From: Pandoraea iniqua
Lineage (GTDB): Bacteria; Pseudomonadota; Gammaproteobacteria; Burkholderiales; Burkholderiaceae
Assembly: GCF_902459685.1 (NCBI RefSeq)
Contig: NZ_CABPSF010000003.1
Location: forward strand, 992,001-1,056,000
DNA: 64,000 nt
Direction: 5' to 3'
Shown: positions 53,582 through 62,757 of the stretch, piece after piece
How the letters are laid out: the number at the start of each line of letters is the position of its first letter
Numbering within the stretch: the stretch's first letter is position 1
Program-made: the position numbers and the translations under genes
Notes under the pieces: model-generated
Database searches by the model: none
Told to the model about the DNA's origin: nothing
The model's input: only the letters and a program-made list of their open reading frames with translations

Positions 53582-54727
53582 TCAGGCAAGCGCGGCATTC
53601 GACGCCACCTGAGTGAAACGGTCAATACCGAAAGCATCGATTGGCGTGACGGTCTCGCCTTGCGTCACGAGATCGGCCAGCACTTCGCCGACGCCTGGTG
53701 CCAGCAGGAAGCCGCCGCCCGAGAAGCCGAACGCGTGCAGCAGGCGCGGCGTGGTGCGGCTCGCGCCGATGATCGGATTGTTGTCGGGCGTCTCGCCCTC
53801 CACCCCGCTCCATGTACGAATGAGCAACGCGTTGCGCAGGGCGGGCACCAGTGCACAGGCTTCGCGCATTACCGCGCGCGTGGTGTCGGCGGAAGGCTGG
53901 GCGTACTCGCCGTTGCCGGTGCCGCGTCCGCCGCCGATCACGCAATTGCCGCGCTCGACCTGACGCGCGTACACACCGCCGCCATACACGCCGAGGTTGT
54001 GGCCGATGCATTTCGGCAGCGGCTCGGTGACCCACATGTTTGGATAGATGGGGTGCATCGGCACCCGCTCGCCAAATGTGCCGGCGATGTGATTCGCCCA
54101 CGCGCCCGACGTGTTGAGTAGCCAGTCGGCGCTCACACGCAACGTGTCCCCCTCGGCCGGTTGCGCCGTCAACTGGAAGCGCACGCCGTCGTGAGCAATG
54201 GCGGTAATCGGCGTGCGTTCGCGCACGTCGGCACCGAGTGCGCGTGCTGCGCGCGCGAAGGCGGGCGACACGAGACGCGGGTTGGCATGGCCATCGCTCA
54301 GGCAAAGCGAGCCGCCGACCGCGCCCTCCCCCAGCCACGGAAAGCGTTGCCGGAACGCCGCGCCACGAAACACTTCCGTTTCCAGACCGTGCGTGCGAGC
54401 CATCGCCGACCACGCATCGAGTGGTTCGAGATCGGCCTCGCGACGGGCCAGCCGAAGGTGACCCGAACGCACGAACTCGCCATCGATACCGACCAGTTCG
54501 GGCAAGCGGTCCCACAGACGGCGAGCGCGCATGGCCAGCGGCAATTGTTCTTCCGGGCGGCCCTGACAGCGCACGCCGCCGTAGTTCACACCGCTCGCTT
54601 GCGCGCCGCAGTAACGTCGCTCGAACAGCGCCACGCGCAGGCCGCGTTCGGCCAGTGCACGGGCCGCCGAGGCGCCGACGAGGCCACCACCAGCCACCAC
54701 GACGTCGTAATGCAAGGGCTCACTCAT
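53582..54727 (-). CDS. FAD-dependent oxidoreductase of the D-amino-acid oxidase family (small catalytic subunit)
   Basis: Encodes 381 aa from the ATG at 54727, which overlaps the upstream gene by 8 bp. The FAD-binding Rossmann motif is VVVAGGGLVGASAARALAERG near residue 10; further DAO-family elements are WAMARTHGLETEVF-like middle and SGVEGETPDNNPIIGAS and GFSGGGFLLAPGVGEVLADL near the end. This is the HcnC/SoxB-like subunit of three-part dehydrogenases that oxidise amines, D-hydroxyproline, opines or glycine. Its partners lie directly upstream. Confidence 0.88.
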   Translation of the reverse strand: MSEPLHYDVVVAGGGLVGASAARALAERGLRVALFERRYCGAQASGVNYGGVRCQGRPEEQLPLAMRARRLWDRLPELVGIDGEFVRSGHLRLARREADLEPLDAWSAMARTHGLETEVFRGAAFRQRFPWLGEGAVGGSLCLSDGHANPRLVSPAFARAARALGADVRERTPITAIAHDGVRFQLTAQPAEGDTLRVSADWLLNTSGAWANHIAGTFGERVPMHPIYPNMWVTEPLPKCIGHNLGVYGGGVYARQVERGNCVIGGGRGTGNGEYAQPSADTTRAVMREACALVPALRNALLIRTWSGVEGETPDNNPIIGASRTTPRLLHAFGFSGGGFLLAPGVGEVLADLVTQGETVTPIDAFGIDRFTQVASNAALA

Positions 54728-56195
54728 CGCGCGCCTCCTCGGGAATGGCGGCGACGTTTTCGTCAAAAAGCATCGGGGCAATCGGAATCGGTTTGATGGG
54801 GGCTTGGGCACGCAGGCGTCCGACCTGCGAGAGCGTTTGACCCGTTGCTTCGGCCAACAGATGGCAGGCCGCTTCGCCGCACATGCGGCCCTGACAACGG
54901 CCCATGCCCACGCGGGTCAACGCCTTCAGCCGGTTGATCTCGGTCACGCCGTCGTGGCGCACGCACTCGCGCAGCGTGCGCGCGTCGATCTCTTCGCAGC
55001 GGCACACCAGCATGTCGTCGGGCCATTGCGCCGACGGGTCGGCGGGCAACGCAAACGCCTGCTCGATGCCGACGCGAAAACGCCGGATGCTCGCGAGGCG
55101 TCGCTCAAGCGTGAGCGCGTCCGGTGCGTCGGGGAGCGACGGTGCAGCGATGCCAAGGTCTTCGAGCATTGCGAGCGCCACACGGCGGCCGGCCATCTCC
55201 GCGGCATCGGCACCGGCGATACCCGCGCCATCGCCCGCGAGATACACGCCCGCTTGCGAACTACGGCCTGCCGCATCACGCGCCGGCAGCCAGCACTGAT
55301 TCAGATCGTCGAAGACAAAGCGGCAGCCCGCGAGGTCGGCCAGTTGCGTCTCGGGACGCAGCCCGAAACCCAGACCGAGTGCGGTGCACCCCAGTGTGTG
55401 CTCACGTCCGTCGCGCTGCCAGCGAACCGCGCGCACCCCAGCGGTTCCATCGATACCGTTCAGCGTCACGCCATGTTCGATGCGAACGCCATGTGCGCGC
55501 AGCCAGCCGACGTAGTAAAGGCCCTTCGCCAACGTGCCCGGCTGGTTGAGCAGACGCGGCGTCGCTTTCACCTGCGCGGCGAATTCGCTGGTGTCGAGTA
55601 CGGCAACGACGTTAGCGCCCGCTTTCACGTATTGATACGCCACGAGGTACAGCAACGGCCCGGTGCCCGCAAAGACCACGCGCTCGCCGATGGCGCAGCC
55701 TTGGGCTTTGAGCGCCACTTGCGCGCCGCCCAGCGTGTACACGCCCGGCAGCGTCCAGCCGGGGACCGGCAAGACGCGATCGGTTGCGCCGCTGGCGATC
55801 AGCAGATGCGTGAACGGCACCGCGATCTCGCGGCCCGCATGCATCGTGTGAAGCCGTTGCCCGTGGCTCGCGCCGTCCACTGCATTCAGCGCGTTCGCTG
55901 ATGGGTCCGCCGGATCGCACGCCCAGACCAGCGTGTCGGGGCGATAGTCGATTTGCGGCAGCAGTGCCGCCATGGTGGTGTGGACGGCATCCGCTTTCGC
56001 CGCCTCGAAACCGTAGAGCGTCCGCTTACTTCGGGCAAAGCCTGCGTCGACCGGTGGCTGACGGTAGATCTGGCCGCCCCAGCGGGCATTTTCATCGAGC
56101 ACGATCGGGCGAATGCCCGCTGCGACGAGTGTCTGCGCCGCGCGAATGCCTGCCGGGCCGGCGCCGACGATCACCACCTCGGGGCGGGCGCTCAT
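54720..56195 (-). CDS. FAD/NAD(P) oxidoreductase with BFD-like 2Fe-2S domain (large subunit)
   Basis: Encodes 491 aa. The N-terminal dinucleotide motif is VVIVGAGPAGIRAAQTLVAAG, with a second at GERVVFAGTGPLLYLVAYQYV and GVYLAGDGAGIAGADAAEMAGR. The C-terminal part has a BFD-type cluster site: CRCEEIDARTLRECV and later GRCQGRMCG. This is the HcnB-like subunit of the three-part dehydrogenase. It overlaps the 2Fe-2S gene upstream by 4 bp and the DAO-type gene downstream by 8 bp, so translation of all three is coupled. Confidence 0.9.
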   Translation of the reverse strand: MSARPEVVIVGAGPAGIRAAQTLVAAGIRPIVLDENARWGGQIYRQPPVDAGFARSKRTLYGFEAAKADAVHTTMAALLPQIDYRPDTLVWACDPADPSANALNAVDGASHGQRLHTMHAGREIAVPFTHLLIASGATDRVLPVPGWTLPGVYTLGGAQVALKAQGCAIGERVVFAGTGPLLYLVAYQYVKAGANVVAVLDTSEFAAQVKATPRLLNQPGTLAKGLYYVGWLRAHGVRIEHGVTLNGIDGTAGVRAVRWQRDGREHTLGCTALGLGFGLRPETQLADLAGCRFVFDDLNQCWLPARDAAGRSSQAGVYLAGDGAGIAGADAAEMAGRRVALAMLEDLGIAAPSLPDAPDALTLERRLASIRRFRVGIEQAFALPADPSAQWPDDMLVCRCEEIDARTLRECVRHDGVTEINRLKALTRVGMGRCQGRMCGEAACHLLAEATGQTLSQVGRLRAQAPIKPIPIAPMLFDENVAAIPEEARDE

Positions 56196-56596
56196 GCCTG
56201 ACCTCCGGGCGCGGCATTGCCGGCATCACCGGCATTCGTCACGATCCGCATGCCCGGACGCACAAGCGTCGAGCACGCGCGCAGACGCGTCAGCGGTTGT
56301 TGCACAGCGTGACCACGCGCGGTATCGGTCACGCCGGCAGCTTCCGCTGAATCGGACTCGCAACGCACCCAGCAGTCCTGACAGGCACCGATCAGGCAGA
56401 AGCCTGCACGCGGCGCACCGCTGAATTCGCTGATGCGCACGTGGCGTTGATGCATGAGGATGGCCGTGAGCACCGTGTCGCCGGTGAGGGCTTGCACGGG
56501 GGCGCCATCGAGATAAAACGTGACTGGCGCGCGCGAGGTCTCGGCCAGACGCGCCAGTTGCGGGGAATGTTGCAGATCTTGCATGAGGCGGGACAT
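56192..56596 (-). CDS. 2Fe-2S binding small subunit of the three-part dehydrogenase
   Basis: Encodes 134 aa. A ferredoxin-like fold with cluster Cys in GFCLIGACQDCWV (C-x4-C-x2-C) and LRACSTLV, the HcnA pattern. It starts VTFYLDGAPVQALTGDTVLTAILMHQ, typical of the family. It carries electrons between the two FAD subunits or to an acceptor. The stop overlaps the start of the next gene by 4 bp. It follows the second permease gene by 23 bp. Confidence 0.9.
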   Translation of the reverse strand: MSRLMQDLQHSPQLARLAETSRAPVTFYLDGAPVQALTGDTVLTAILMHQRHVRISEFSGAPRAGFCLIGACQDCWVRCESDSAEAAGVTDTARGHAVQQPLTRLRACSTLVRPGMRIVTNAGDAGNAAPGGQA

Positions 56597-56619
56597 GAGA
56601 AGTCTCTGTGAGCGCTCGC

Positions 56620-57414
56620 TCAGTGCTGACCGATCAGAATGCGGTTCAGGCCGTAGACGCGGTCGAGCAACAACATCGCGCCCAGCGTGATGACGATCAC
56701 CAGTGCCGACACCGACGCCATCATCGGGTCGATCGATTCGGTCGCGTACATGTACATGCGCACGGGCAGCGTGATGGTCTGCGGCGACGTGATGAACACC
56801 GACATCGTCAGTTCATCGAAGCTGTTGATGAACGCGAGCAGCCAGCCGCCCGTGATACCCGGCAGGATCATCGGCATGGTGACGCGGCGAAACGTCGTCC
56901 ACGACCCGGCGCCCAGCGACGCGGCCGCATGTTCCACGCTGCGATCGAGCCCGCTGATCGATGCGAGCACGAGCCGCATGATGAACGGCGTGATCACGAT
57001 CATGTGGGCAAACGTCAACGCGGCGAACGACCCTGTCACACCGAGCATCGCGAAAAAGCGCAGCAGGGCGATGCCGAGCACCAGTCCGGGAATGACCAGC
57101 GGCGAGAGCAGCAGACCGTTGAGGAAATTGCGCCCCGGAAACCGTGCCCGGCCGATAGCCAGCGCCGCCGGCAGCGAGATCAGCAGCGACAGCGTGGCCG
57201 ACAGGAACGCGAGCTTCAGGCTCGTGAAGAACGAGGCAATGAAATCCGGATAGTCGAGAATCGCGCGGAACCAGCGCAGCGAGAAGCCGTGCGTGGGCAG
57301 CGAGAGCGTTTCTTCCGGCGTGAAGGCAACCAGCGTCACGATGATCAGCGGCGCGAGCACGAAGAGAATGACGAGCGTGTGGAACGCGAGCGCCAGAGGA
57401 CTGTTTTTACGCAT
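56620..57414 (-). CDS. ABC transporter permease (PotC-like)
   Basis: Encodes 264 aa from the ATG at 57414. Six hydrophobic segments. The coupling (EAA-type) loop is VEHAAASLGAGSWTTFRRVTMPMILPGITGG, in the usual place two thirds along. It also has AFINSFDELTMSVFI, typical of polyamine-type PotC permeases. It pairs with the permease encoded 38 bp upstream. The complex imports the ligand of the substrate-binding protein of this operon. Confidence 0.92.
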   Translation of the reverse strand: MRKNSPLALAFHTLVILFVLAPLIIVTLVAFTPEETLSLPTHGFSLRWFRAILDYPDFIASFFTSLKLAFLSATLSLLISLPAALAIGRARFPGRNFLNGLLLSPLVIPGLVLGIALLRFFAMLGVTGSFAALTFAHMIVITPFIMRLVLASISGLDRSVEHAAASLGAGSWTTFRRVTMPMILPGITGGWLLAFINSFDELTMSVFITSPQTITLPVRMYMYATESIDPMMASVSALVIVITLGAMLLLDRVYGLNRILIGQH

Positions 57415-57452
57415 GGTGGTGGCAGTAGAGTTCGGTTCTGCGGGCGCCGCGC

Positions 57453-58358
57453 TCAACCCATGCTGCGCGCGTAACGGCGCTCGAGCACGCGGTAGTAGGT
57501 CAGCATCACGATCAGGTTTGCCACGAGCAGCAGCACGGCGATGGTGGCGCCCAGCGGCCAGTTGAGCGAACTGAGAAACTGGTCGTACACGGCCGTTGCC
57601 GCCACTTTCAGGCGTCGTCCACCCAACAGGCTCGGAATCGCAAACGCGCTGGCCGACAAGCCGAACACTATCAGGCTGCCCGACAGAATGCCCGGCACCA
57701 GTTGCGGCAGCACGATGCGGCGCAGCGTCGTGGCGGGCGAGGCCATCAGCGACAGCGCCGCGTTCTCCGTTTGCGGATCGAGGCGTTGCAGCGACGTCCA
57801 TACCGGAATCACCATGAACGGCAGCATCACGTGCACCAGCGCCACGACGATGGCGAAGTTCGTGTACTCCATCTTGTACGGGCCCATGCCGACGAACGCG
57901 AACGCCTGATTGATCAGGCCGCCCGAGCTGAGCAGCATGCTCCAGCCGAATGCGCGCACCACGATCGAGACCAGCAGCGGCGAGAGAATCACCAGCAGGA
58001 AGATCGAGCGCCACGGGTCGCCCATGCGCGAAAGCACATAGGCTTCGAACGTGCCCACGACGGCACAGACCGCCGTGACCGTCAGCGAGATGCCGAACGT
58101 GCGCAGAAAGATCGTGTGGAAGTACGAGTCGAACAGGACTTCGGCGTAGTTATCGAACTGGAACGCCGCAATCGGGCCGCTGGCCGGATCGAACTGATAG
58201 AACGTGAGCGCAAGCGTCATCAACAACGGAATGAGCACCAAGGCCGTGAACAACAGCATGGCCGGGGCACTCATCACCCACATCGGCAGATAGGCATGCC
58301 ACGGCGCGCGCGCCTTGGGTGCCGGTGCCGCCCGCGTCACTTGCAGTGTCTCAGCCAT
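57453..58358 (-). CDS. ABC transporter permease (PotB-like)
   Basis: Encodes 301 aa from the ATG at 58358, overlapping the ATPase gene by 8 bp. A cytoplasmic N-terminus then six segments starting MWVMSAPAMLLFTALVLIPLL. The coupling loop is TENAALSLMASPATTLRRIVLPQLVPGILSG in sections. It is the PotB-type partner of the permease encoded downstream. Confidence 0.92.
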   Translation of the reverse strand: MAETLQVTRAAPAPKARAPWHAYLPMWVMSAPAMLLFTALVLIPLLMTLALTFYQFDPASGPIAAFQFDNYAEVLFDSYFHTIFLRTFGISLTVTAVCAVVGTFEAYVLSRMGDPWRSIFLLVILSPLLVSIVVRAFGWSMLLSSGGLINQAFAFVGMGPYKMEYTNFAIVVALVHVMLPFMVIPVWTSLQRLDPQTENAALSLMASPATTLRRIVLPQLVPGILSGSLIVFGLSASAFAIPSLLGGRRLKVAATAVYDQFLSSLNWPLGATIAVLLLVANLIVMLTYYRVLERRYARSMG

Positions 58359-59463
58359 GAGCCCGGTCTCCCGCTGCCGGTGCGATGAAGCGCACCGCTT
58401 CCGCATGCCAGTCGAGGCCGACCGATGCACCTTCCGTCAGCGGCTCGCCGCCTTCGTTCTGACAACACACCAGCACTTCGCCCAGCGCGCTGTCGACGCG
58501 GTACAGCCACTGGCTGCCAAGGAAGAAACGGCTCGTCACCGTCGCCGAGACGCGGCCCGCATTTGGGGCGCACAGGCGCACTTTTTCCGGACGCAGGCAC
58601 AACGTAATGGCGTCGCCCACGGCGACACTGCGCTCACGTGGCGAGAGGTCGGCGAGCGGTGCGCGCTGCATGATCTTGCCAGTGAGTTCGCCGTCGAGTT
58701 CCACATGCAAATGGTCACCGTCGCGTGCCGACACACGGCCCGCCAGCATATTGGCCTTGCCGATGAACTGCGAGACGAACTGGTTTTCCGGGCGCTCGTA
58801 GGCGCGGTACGGCGTGTCGACCTGCGTGATGCGGCCCGCTTCCATCACGACCACACGGTCGCTGATCGAGAGCGCTTCCGACTGATCGTGCGTGACCATG
58901 ATCGTGGTCGTGCCGATCTTGCGCTGGATCGAGCGGAGTTCGAACTGCATGTCCTCGCGCAGCTTGGCGTCGAGGTTCGACATCGGCTCGTCGAGCAGCA
59001 GCACCGGCGGTGCAATGACCACGGCGCGGGCAATCGCCACGCGCTGACGCTGGCCGCCCGACAACTCGCGCGGAAAACGATGACCCAGCGCGTCGAGGCG
59101 CACGAGGGCGAGCGCTTCGCGAATCCGATCCTGACGTTCGGTCTTGTCGATGCCGCGCATCTCCAGACCGAAGCCGACGTTGTCCGCCACCGTCATGTGC
59201 GGGAACAGCGCGTAGCTCTGGAACACGATGCCCAGACCGCGCTTGTTGGGGCGCATGTTCGTGATGTCGCGTCCGTCGAGCGTAATGCGCCCGGTCGTGG
59301 CTTCCACAAAGCCCGCGATCATCTGGAGCGTGGTCGTCTTGCCACAGCCCGAGGGGCCGAGCAGCGAGACGAACTCACCCTTCTCCACCGAGAGATTGAC
59401 GTTCGAGACGGCATTCAATTCGCCGAACGTTTTGGAGACATCCGTCAGAGTCAGAAAAGACAT
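58351..59463 (-). CDS. ABC transporter ATP-binding protein (PotA-like)
   Basis: Encodes 370 aa from the ATG at 59463. Walker A is LLGPSGCGKTTTLQMIAGF, the signature is ELSGGQRQRVAIARAVV, Walker B is VLLLDEPMSNLDAKLR and the switch His is in MVTHDQSEAL. A TOBE domain follows (about residues 275-350). It powers the importer with the two permeases. First gene of the seven-gene operon; a 19-bp repeat that may be an IclR operator lies 116 bp upstream. Confidence 0.94.
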   Translation of the reverse strand: MSFLTLTDVSKTFGELNAVSNVNLSVEKGEFVSLLGPSGCGKTTTLQMIAGFVEATTGRITLDGRDITNMRPNKRGLGIVFQSYALFPHMTVADNVGFGLEMRGIDKTERQDRIREALALVRLDALGHRFPRELSGGQRQRVAIARAVVIAPPVLLLDEPMSNLDAKLREDMQFELRSIQRKIGTTTIMVTHDQSEALSISDRVVVMEAGRITQVDTPYRAYERPENQFVSQFIGKANMLAGRVSARDGDHLHVELDGELTGKIMQRAPLADLSPRERSVAVGDAITLCLRPEKVRLCAPNAGRVSATVTSRFFLGSQWLYRVDSALGEVLVCCQNEGGEPLTEGASVGLDWHAEAVRFIAPAAGDRAHG

Positions 59464-59578
59464 GGTCACTACCTTCGGGCGCGTAAGCACCGCAGTTGAT
59501 GCAATTGCATCGAACAGTAGCGAGCCAAATTCCTTGCTGCAAGATAACGATTCCATGAAACGAGATAAATTTTATGAT

Positions 59579-59597
59579 TATTTCGTTTGACGGAATA
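59579..59597. promoter_or_regulatory. Putative IclR operator, copy 1
   Basis: TATTTCGTTTGACGGAATA, identical to the copy at 59730-59748. It is an imperfect palindrome (TATTTCG, 5-bp spacer, CGGAATA). It lies 116 bp before the ATP-binding protein gene, in a 298-bp divergent gap that is AT-rich around it. Confidence 0.7.
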
Positions 59598-59729
59598 TAT
59601 CGACGAATACGCCGGGCATTCGTTTCGCGTCAGCGACTCGGGATAATCCCTAAGTTATGATGATTATTCACTGTTTTCACGGTCTCCGGCCCATCTCGCC
59701 TGTTTTCAAGCCGCAGTCGATTGCGATAG

Positions 59730-59748
59730 TATTTCGTTTGACGGAATA
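59730..59748. promoter_or_regulatory. Putative IclR operator, copy 2
   Basis: The same 19-bp sequence TATTTCGTTTGACGGAATA, 13 bp before the IclR start codon. Binding here should block the regulator gene itself. The two copies are 151 bp apart, about 14 helical turns, which would allow looping. Confidence 0.7.
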
Positions 59749-59761
59749 ATTCGAGACCCTA

Positions 59762-60634
59762 ATGCGCACTTCCGATTCACCCCGCGAGGCCAATGCGCCC
59801 GCAGCGCCCGACGCCGCTGGCGCGGGGATTCTGCAACGCACCTTCGCCGTCATCCGCGCACTCGGCGTTGCCAAGCCCGAAGGCGAGCGCGTCACGCATA
59901 TCGCCAAGGCGGTCGGGCTCAGTCAGGCCACCGTCCACCGCATCTTGCATGCCTTGATTGCCGAGCAAGTCGTCGAGCAGGACGAGACCTCCAAGCTGTA
60001 CCGGCTGAGTGTCGACTTCTTTGCCATGGCGGCGCAGGCCGGCAACCCGAGCGGCATGCGCACGCTCTGCCGCCCGTCGCTGCTGCGCCTGTGTGCCAGC
60101 CTTGGCGACACCATCTTTCTGCTGGTGCGCAGCAGCTTCGACGCGGTGTGTCTCGACATGTGCGAGGGCCCGTTCCCGATCCGGTCGTTCACCGGCGACA
60201 TTGGCGGACGGGTGGCGCTGGGCGTCGGTCAGGGCAGTCTCGCGATCCTCGCCTTCCTGCCGGAAGCCGAGCGTGAAGAGATCATTCGGTTCAACGTGCC
60301 GCGCCTGCGGGGCTACGGCGTGCTTGACGAAGTGTATCTGCGCACCGAGATCGAGCGCGTGCGGCAACTGGGCTATGCGGGCAGCAATAGTGGCGTGCTC
60401 GAAGGCATGGCCGGTGTGGCCGTGCCGATCTTCGACCGCACCGGACATGCCGTGGCCGCGTTGAGTATCGGCACACTGGCGGCGCGTCTCTCACAAGACC
60501 GTTTGCCGATGGTGGTGGAACTGCTGCGGCGTCAGGCCGAACTGATCGGCCCGCAGACCAATCCGTTCGACGTCGCTATGCGCCGCCCCATGCATGGCCT
60601 CACCCGTGCGTTGACGACAGAGCCGATTGCCTGA
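59762..60634 (+). CDS. IclR family transcriptional regulator
   Basis: Encodes 290 aa. The N-terminal winged helix includes ILQRTFAVIRALGVAK and THIAKAVGLSQATVHRILHALIAEQVV; the effector domain begins FFAMAAQAGNPSGMRTLCRPSL and includes GYAGSNSGVLEGMAGVAVPIFDRTGHAVAALSIG, the usual IclR ligand-binding core. It is divergent from the ABC/dehydrogenase operon, and a pair of identical sites lies between them. It probably senses the imported substrate or a breakdown product. Confidence 0.92.
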   Translation: MRTSDSPREANAPAAPDAAGAGILQRTFAVIRALGVAKPEGERVTHIAKAVGLSQATVHRILHALIAEQVVEQDETSKLYRLSVDFFAMAAQAGNPSGMRTLCRPSLLRLCASLGDTIFLLVRSSFDAVCLDMCEGPFPIRSFTGDIGGRVALGVGQGSLAILAFLPEAEREEIIRFNVPRLRGYGVLDEVYLRTEIERVRQLGYAGSNSGVLEGMAGVAVPIFDRTGHAVAALSIGTLAARLSQDRLPMVVELLRRQAELIGPQTNPFDVAMRRPMHGLTRALTTEPIA

Positions 60635-60793
60635 GCGGCATGGTGTGATGCGGCGGGAGAAGCACAAGAATTTGATAGCCGAAAATGGCTAGCGGTGATC
60701 GCGCGCGCCTGCAAGAATGGCGCGTTGCACGTCGCCCCTCCCATTTTGGGCTCGCGACCTTCCGACTTCTTGACCTTCGCAAAGAGACACGTC

Positions 60794-61270
60794 ATGGCAT
60801 CAGGAGAACACCAGTACCGGGTTCGCATCGAGTGGATCGGTAATCAGGGCACCGGCACCTCGGGGTATCGCGAGTACGGTCGCAATCATGTGATCGAGGC
60901 CGACGGCAAGCCCGAGATTCCGGGCTCTGCCGATCCGGCCTTCCGGGGCGACGCCACGCGCTGGAACCCCGAAGAATTGCTGGTGGCCTCCGCGAGCGCC
61001 TGCCACAAACTCTGGTACTTGCACCTGTGTTCCGACGCGGGTATCCGTGTCGAGCAATATCGTGACGATGCCCTCGGCACGATGATCGATACGCCGCAAG
61101 AGGGTCGCTTCACGCGCATCCTGCTGCGCCCGCACGTGACCTTACGCGCGGGCAGCGATGCCAAGCTTGCGGCCGAGTTGCACCACGAAGCCCACGCCAA
61201 GTGCTACGTCGCCAATTCCGTCAATTTCCCCATCGATTGCGAGCCGCACATCGACGTGCTGCCCGACTGA
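60794..61270 (+). CDS. OsmC family protein
   Basis: Encodes 158 aa from the ATG at 60794, with AAAGAGAC upstream; a longer frame to 60695 is unlike the family. The first family Cys is in SASACHKLWYLHLCSDAG and the second in EAHAKCYVANSVNFPI, the pair that reduces organic hydroperoxides in OsmC/Ohr. The H-K-L-W form after the first Cys is a known OsmC variant. Probably cytoplasmic peroxide defence. Convergent with the GST gene. Confidence 0.9.
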   Translation: MASGEHQYRVRIEWIGNQGTGTSGYREYGRNHVIEADGKPEIPGSADPAFRGDATRWNPEELLVASASACHKLWYLHLCSDAGIRVEQYRDDALGTMIDTPQEGRFTRILLRPHVTLRAGSDAKLAAELHHEAHAKCYVANSVNFPIDCEPHIDVLPD

Positions 61271-61294
61271 CGAAAGCTCACGCAGCGAGTGGCG

Positions 61295-61942
61295 TCACGC
61301 GCCACTCGCCGCAAGACTCTTGGCCAGTTCGGCGTCCTGCGCATGTCCGCGCTTGACCGAATCACGCGCGCGAAAGTGTTCCACGTACGCTGCGATGGCG
61401 GGCGTGGCCGGCACCATCTTGAACTGCGTGAGAAAGTGCAACGCGTTGCCCCACAGCGCATCGGCGGCGGTGAACGACTCGCCCAGCCACCAAGGGCCCG
61501 GGTTCTGTGTCAGGTGCCGCTCGATCGTCCACATCACTTCGTCGTAATCGCCATAGGGCGAGCGAGAGTGCTCCATTACCGGACGCGCCAGCGCCTTGTC
61601 GGTCACCGCAGGTTCGACACACGAACCGTAGAACACCATCCAACGCAGGTACGCGCCACGGCGGGGGTCTCCCGGCGGCGGCGACAGACCTTTTTCCGGA
61701 TACAACTCCGCGACGTACATGTACACCGCCGCCTGTTCCGTGACCACGGCATCGCCGTGGCGAATGGCCGGCACCTTGCCCATCGGGTTGATATCGAGAA
61801 AATCGGCGCTGCGCTGTTCGCCGGTGGCGAAGCGCAGCAGATGCAGGTCGTAATCTGCCTGCAATTCGTCGAGCAGCACCAGCACGCCGGTCGAGCGCGT
61901 GTTGGGTGCGTGAAAAAACGTGATTCGCCGGTCGGTCGTCAT
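61295..61942 (-). CDS. Glutathione S-transferase family protein
   Basis: Encodes 215 aa from the ATG at 61942. The thioredoxin-like N-domain has ITFFHAPNTRSTGVLVLLDEL, the cis-Pro region GKVPAIRHGDAVVTEQAAVYMYVAE with the conserved E-Q/S-A glutathione-binding turn, and an all-helical C-domain with WWLGESFTAADALWGN (N-capping box). The S-R-S position is Asn-Thr-Arg-Ser, so a Ser could activate glutathione. Substrate unknown. Confidence 0.88.
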   Translation of the reverse strand: MTTDRRITFFHAPNTRSTGVLVLLDELQADYDLHLLRFATGEQRSADFLDINPMGKVPAIRHGDAVVTEQAAVYMYVAELYPEKGLSPPPGDPRRGAYLRWMVFYGSCVEPAVTDKALARPVMEHSRSPYGDYDEVMWTIERHLTQNPGPWWLGESFTAADALWGNALHFLTQFKMVPATPAIAAYVEHFRARDSVKRGHAQDAELAKSLAASGA

Positions 61943-62052
61943 GTTCGTCTGCCTCCAGAGGTGAACACAGGTGCGGCTATCAAAACATGTTACTGCGTCA
62001 AAAACCGTCAGCACGACAATCGCGCCCTCCCCTTCGACACGACCGGCCCGAA

Positions 62053-62703
62053 TCAGACCCGTGCGAGATGTGCGTCGACGAGTGGCACCACTTCAGCCGC
62101 ATGGGCATTGGCGAGATCGTGCGCGCCGCCGTCCACCACGTGAAGGCGCGCGTTTGGCAGCAGCGTGTGCAAACGCTCACCGACGGCAACCGGGCTGAGG
62201 GGATCGGCGTTGCCCCAGAGGAGCAGCGTGGGTTGTGTGATTCGCGAGATATCGGGCGAGAGATCGGCGTGGTAGGTCAGAAACCAATCGGGCAATGTGG
62301 GGTTCGCGTCGGCAAATCCGTCGCGCCAGTCCTTGGCGCCGAGGTCGTGCATGTCGACGCCGCCTGAGGTCACCGACAGCACGAGGTGCGTGACCATTTC
62401 CGGACGTGCGAGGGCGGCACGAATGGCGAGTATGCCGCCCATCGACTGGGCGATGATGGCCGTGGGTTGGTCGAGATGCGCGATGACAGTTTGGGTCAAC
62501 GCATCGATGTCGTTCACGGCGGGGTCGGCCGGGGTGGCGCCGAAGCCGGGATAGCCGAGGAGGACACGGGTTGCCGGATGCGGGAGTTGATCGGCCACGG
62601 GATGCCAGAAGGCGGTGTTGCCCGAGGCACCGGGCAGAAAGAGCAATTGCGAAGGCGTTGGCACGCGCGAATCTCCGAGGGGGTAGAGAGAGAAACGAAG
62701 CAC
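62053..62703 (-). CDS. Alpha/beta hydrolase
   Basis: Encodes 216 aa. LLFLPGASGNTAFWHPVAD is the oxyanion-hole region and IIAQSMGGILAIRAAL the nucleophile elbow (G/A-x-S-x-G with Ser in AQSMGG). The acid is likely Asp in LLWGNADPLSPV and the base His in VDGGAHDLANAH. Shorter than many members, with a reduced lid. Substrate unknown. It lies 110 bp downstream-facing from the GST gene on the same strand. Confidence 0.87.
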   Translation of the reverse strand: MLRFSLYPLGDSRVPTPSQLLFLPGASGNTAFWHPVADQLPHPATRVLLGYPGFGATPADPAVNDIDALTQTVIAHLDQPTAIIAQSMGGILAIRAALARPEMVTHLVLSVTSGGVDMHDLGAKDWRDGFADANPTLPDWFLTYHADLSPDISRITQPTLLLWGNADPLSPVAVGERLHTLLPNARLHVVDGGAHDLANAHAAEVVPLVDAHLARV

Positions 62704-62757
62704 AGGTAAGTCCCGAAGAAACCGATGGTTTCGCGAGAAGTACTGGGGAGGAAGAGA

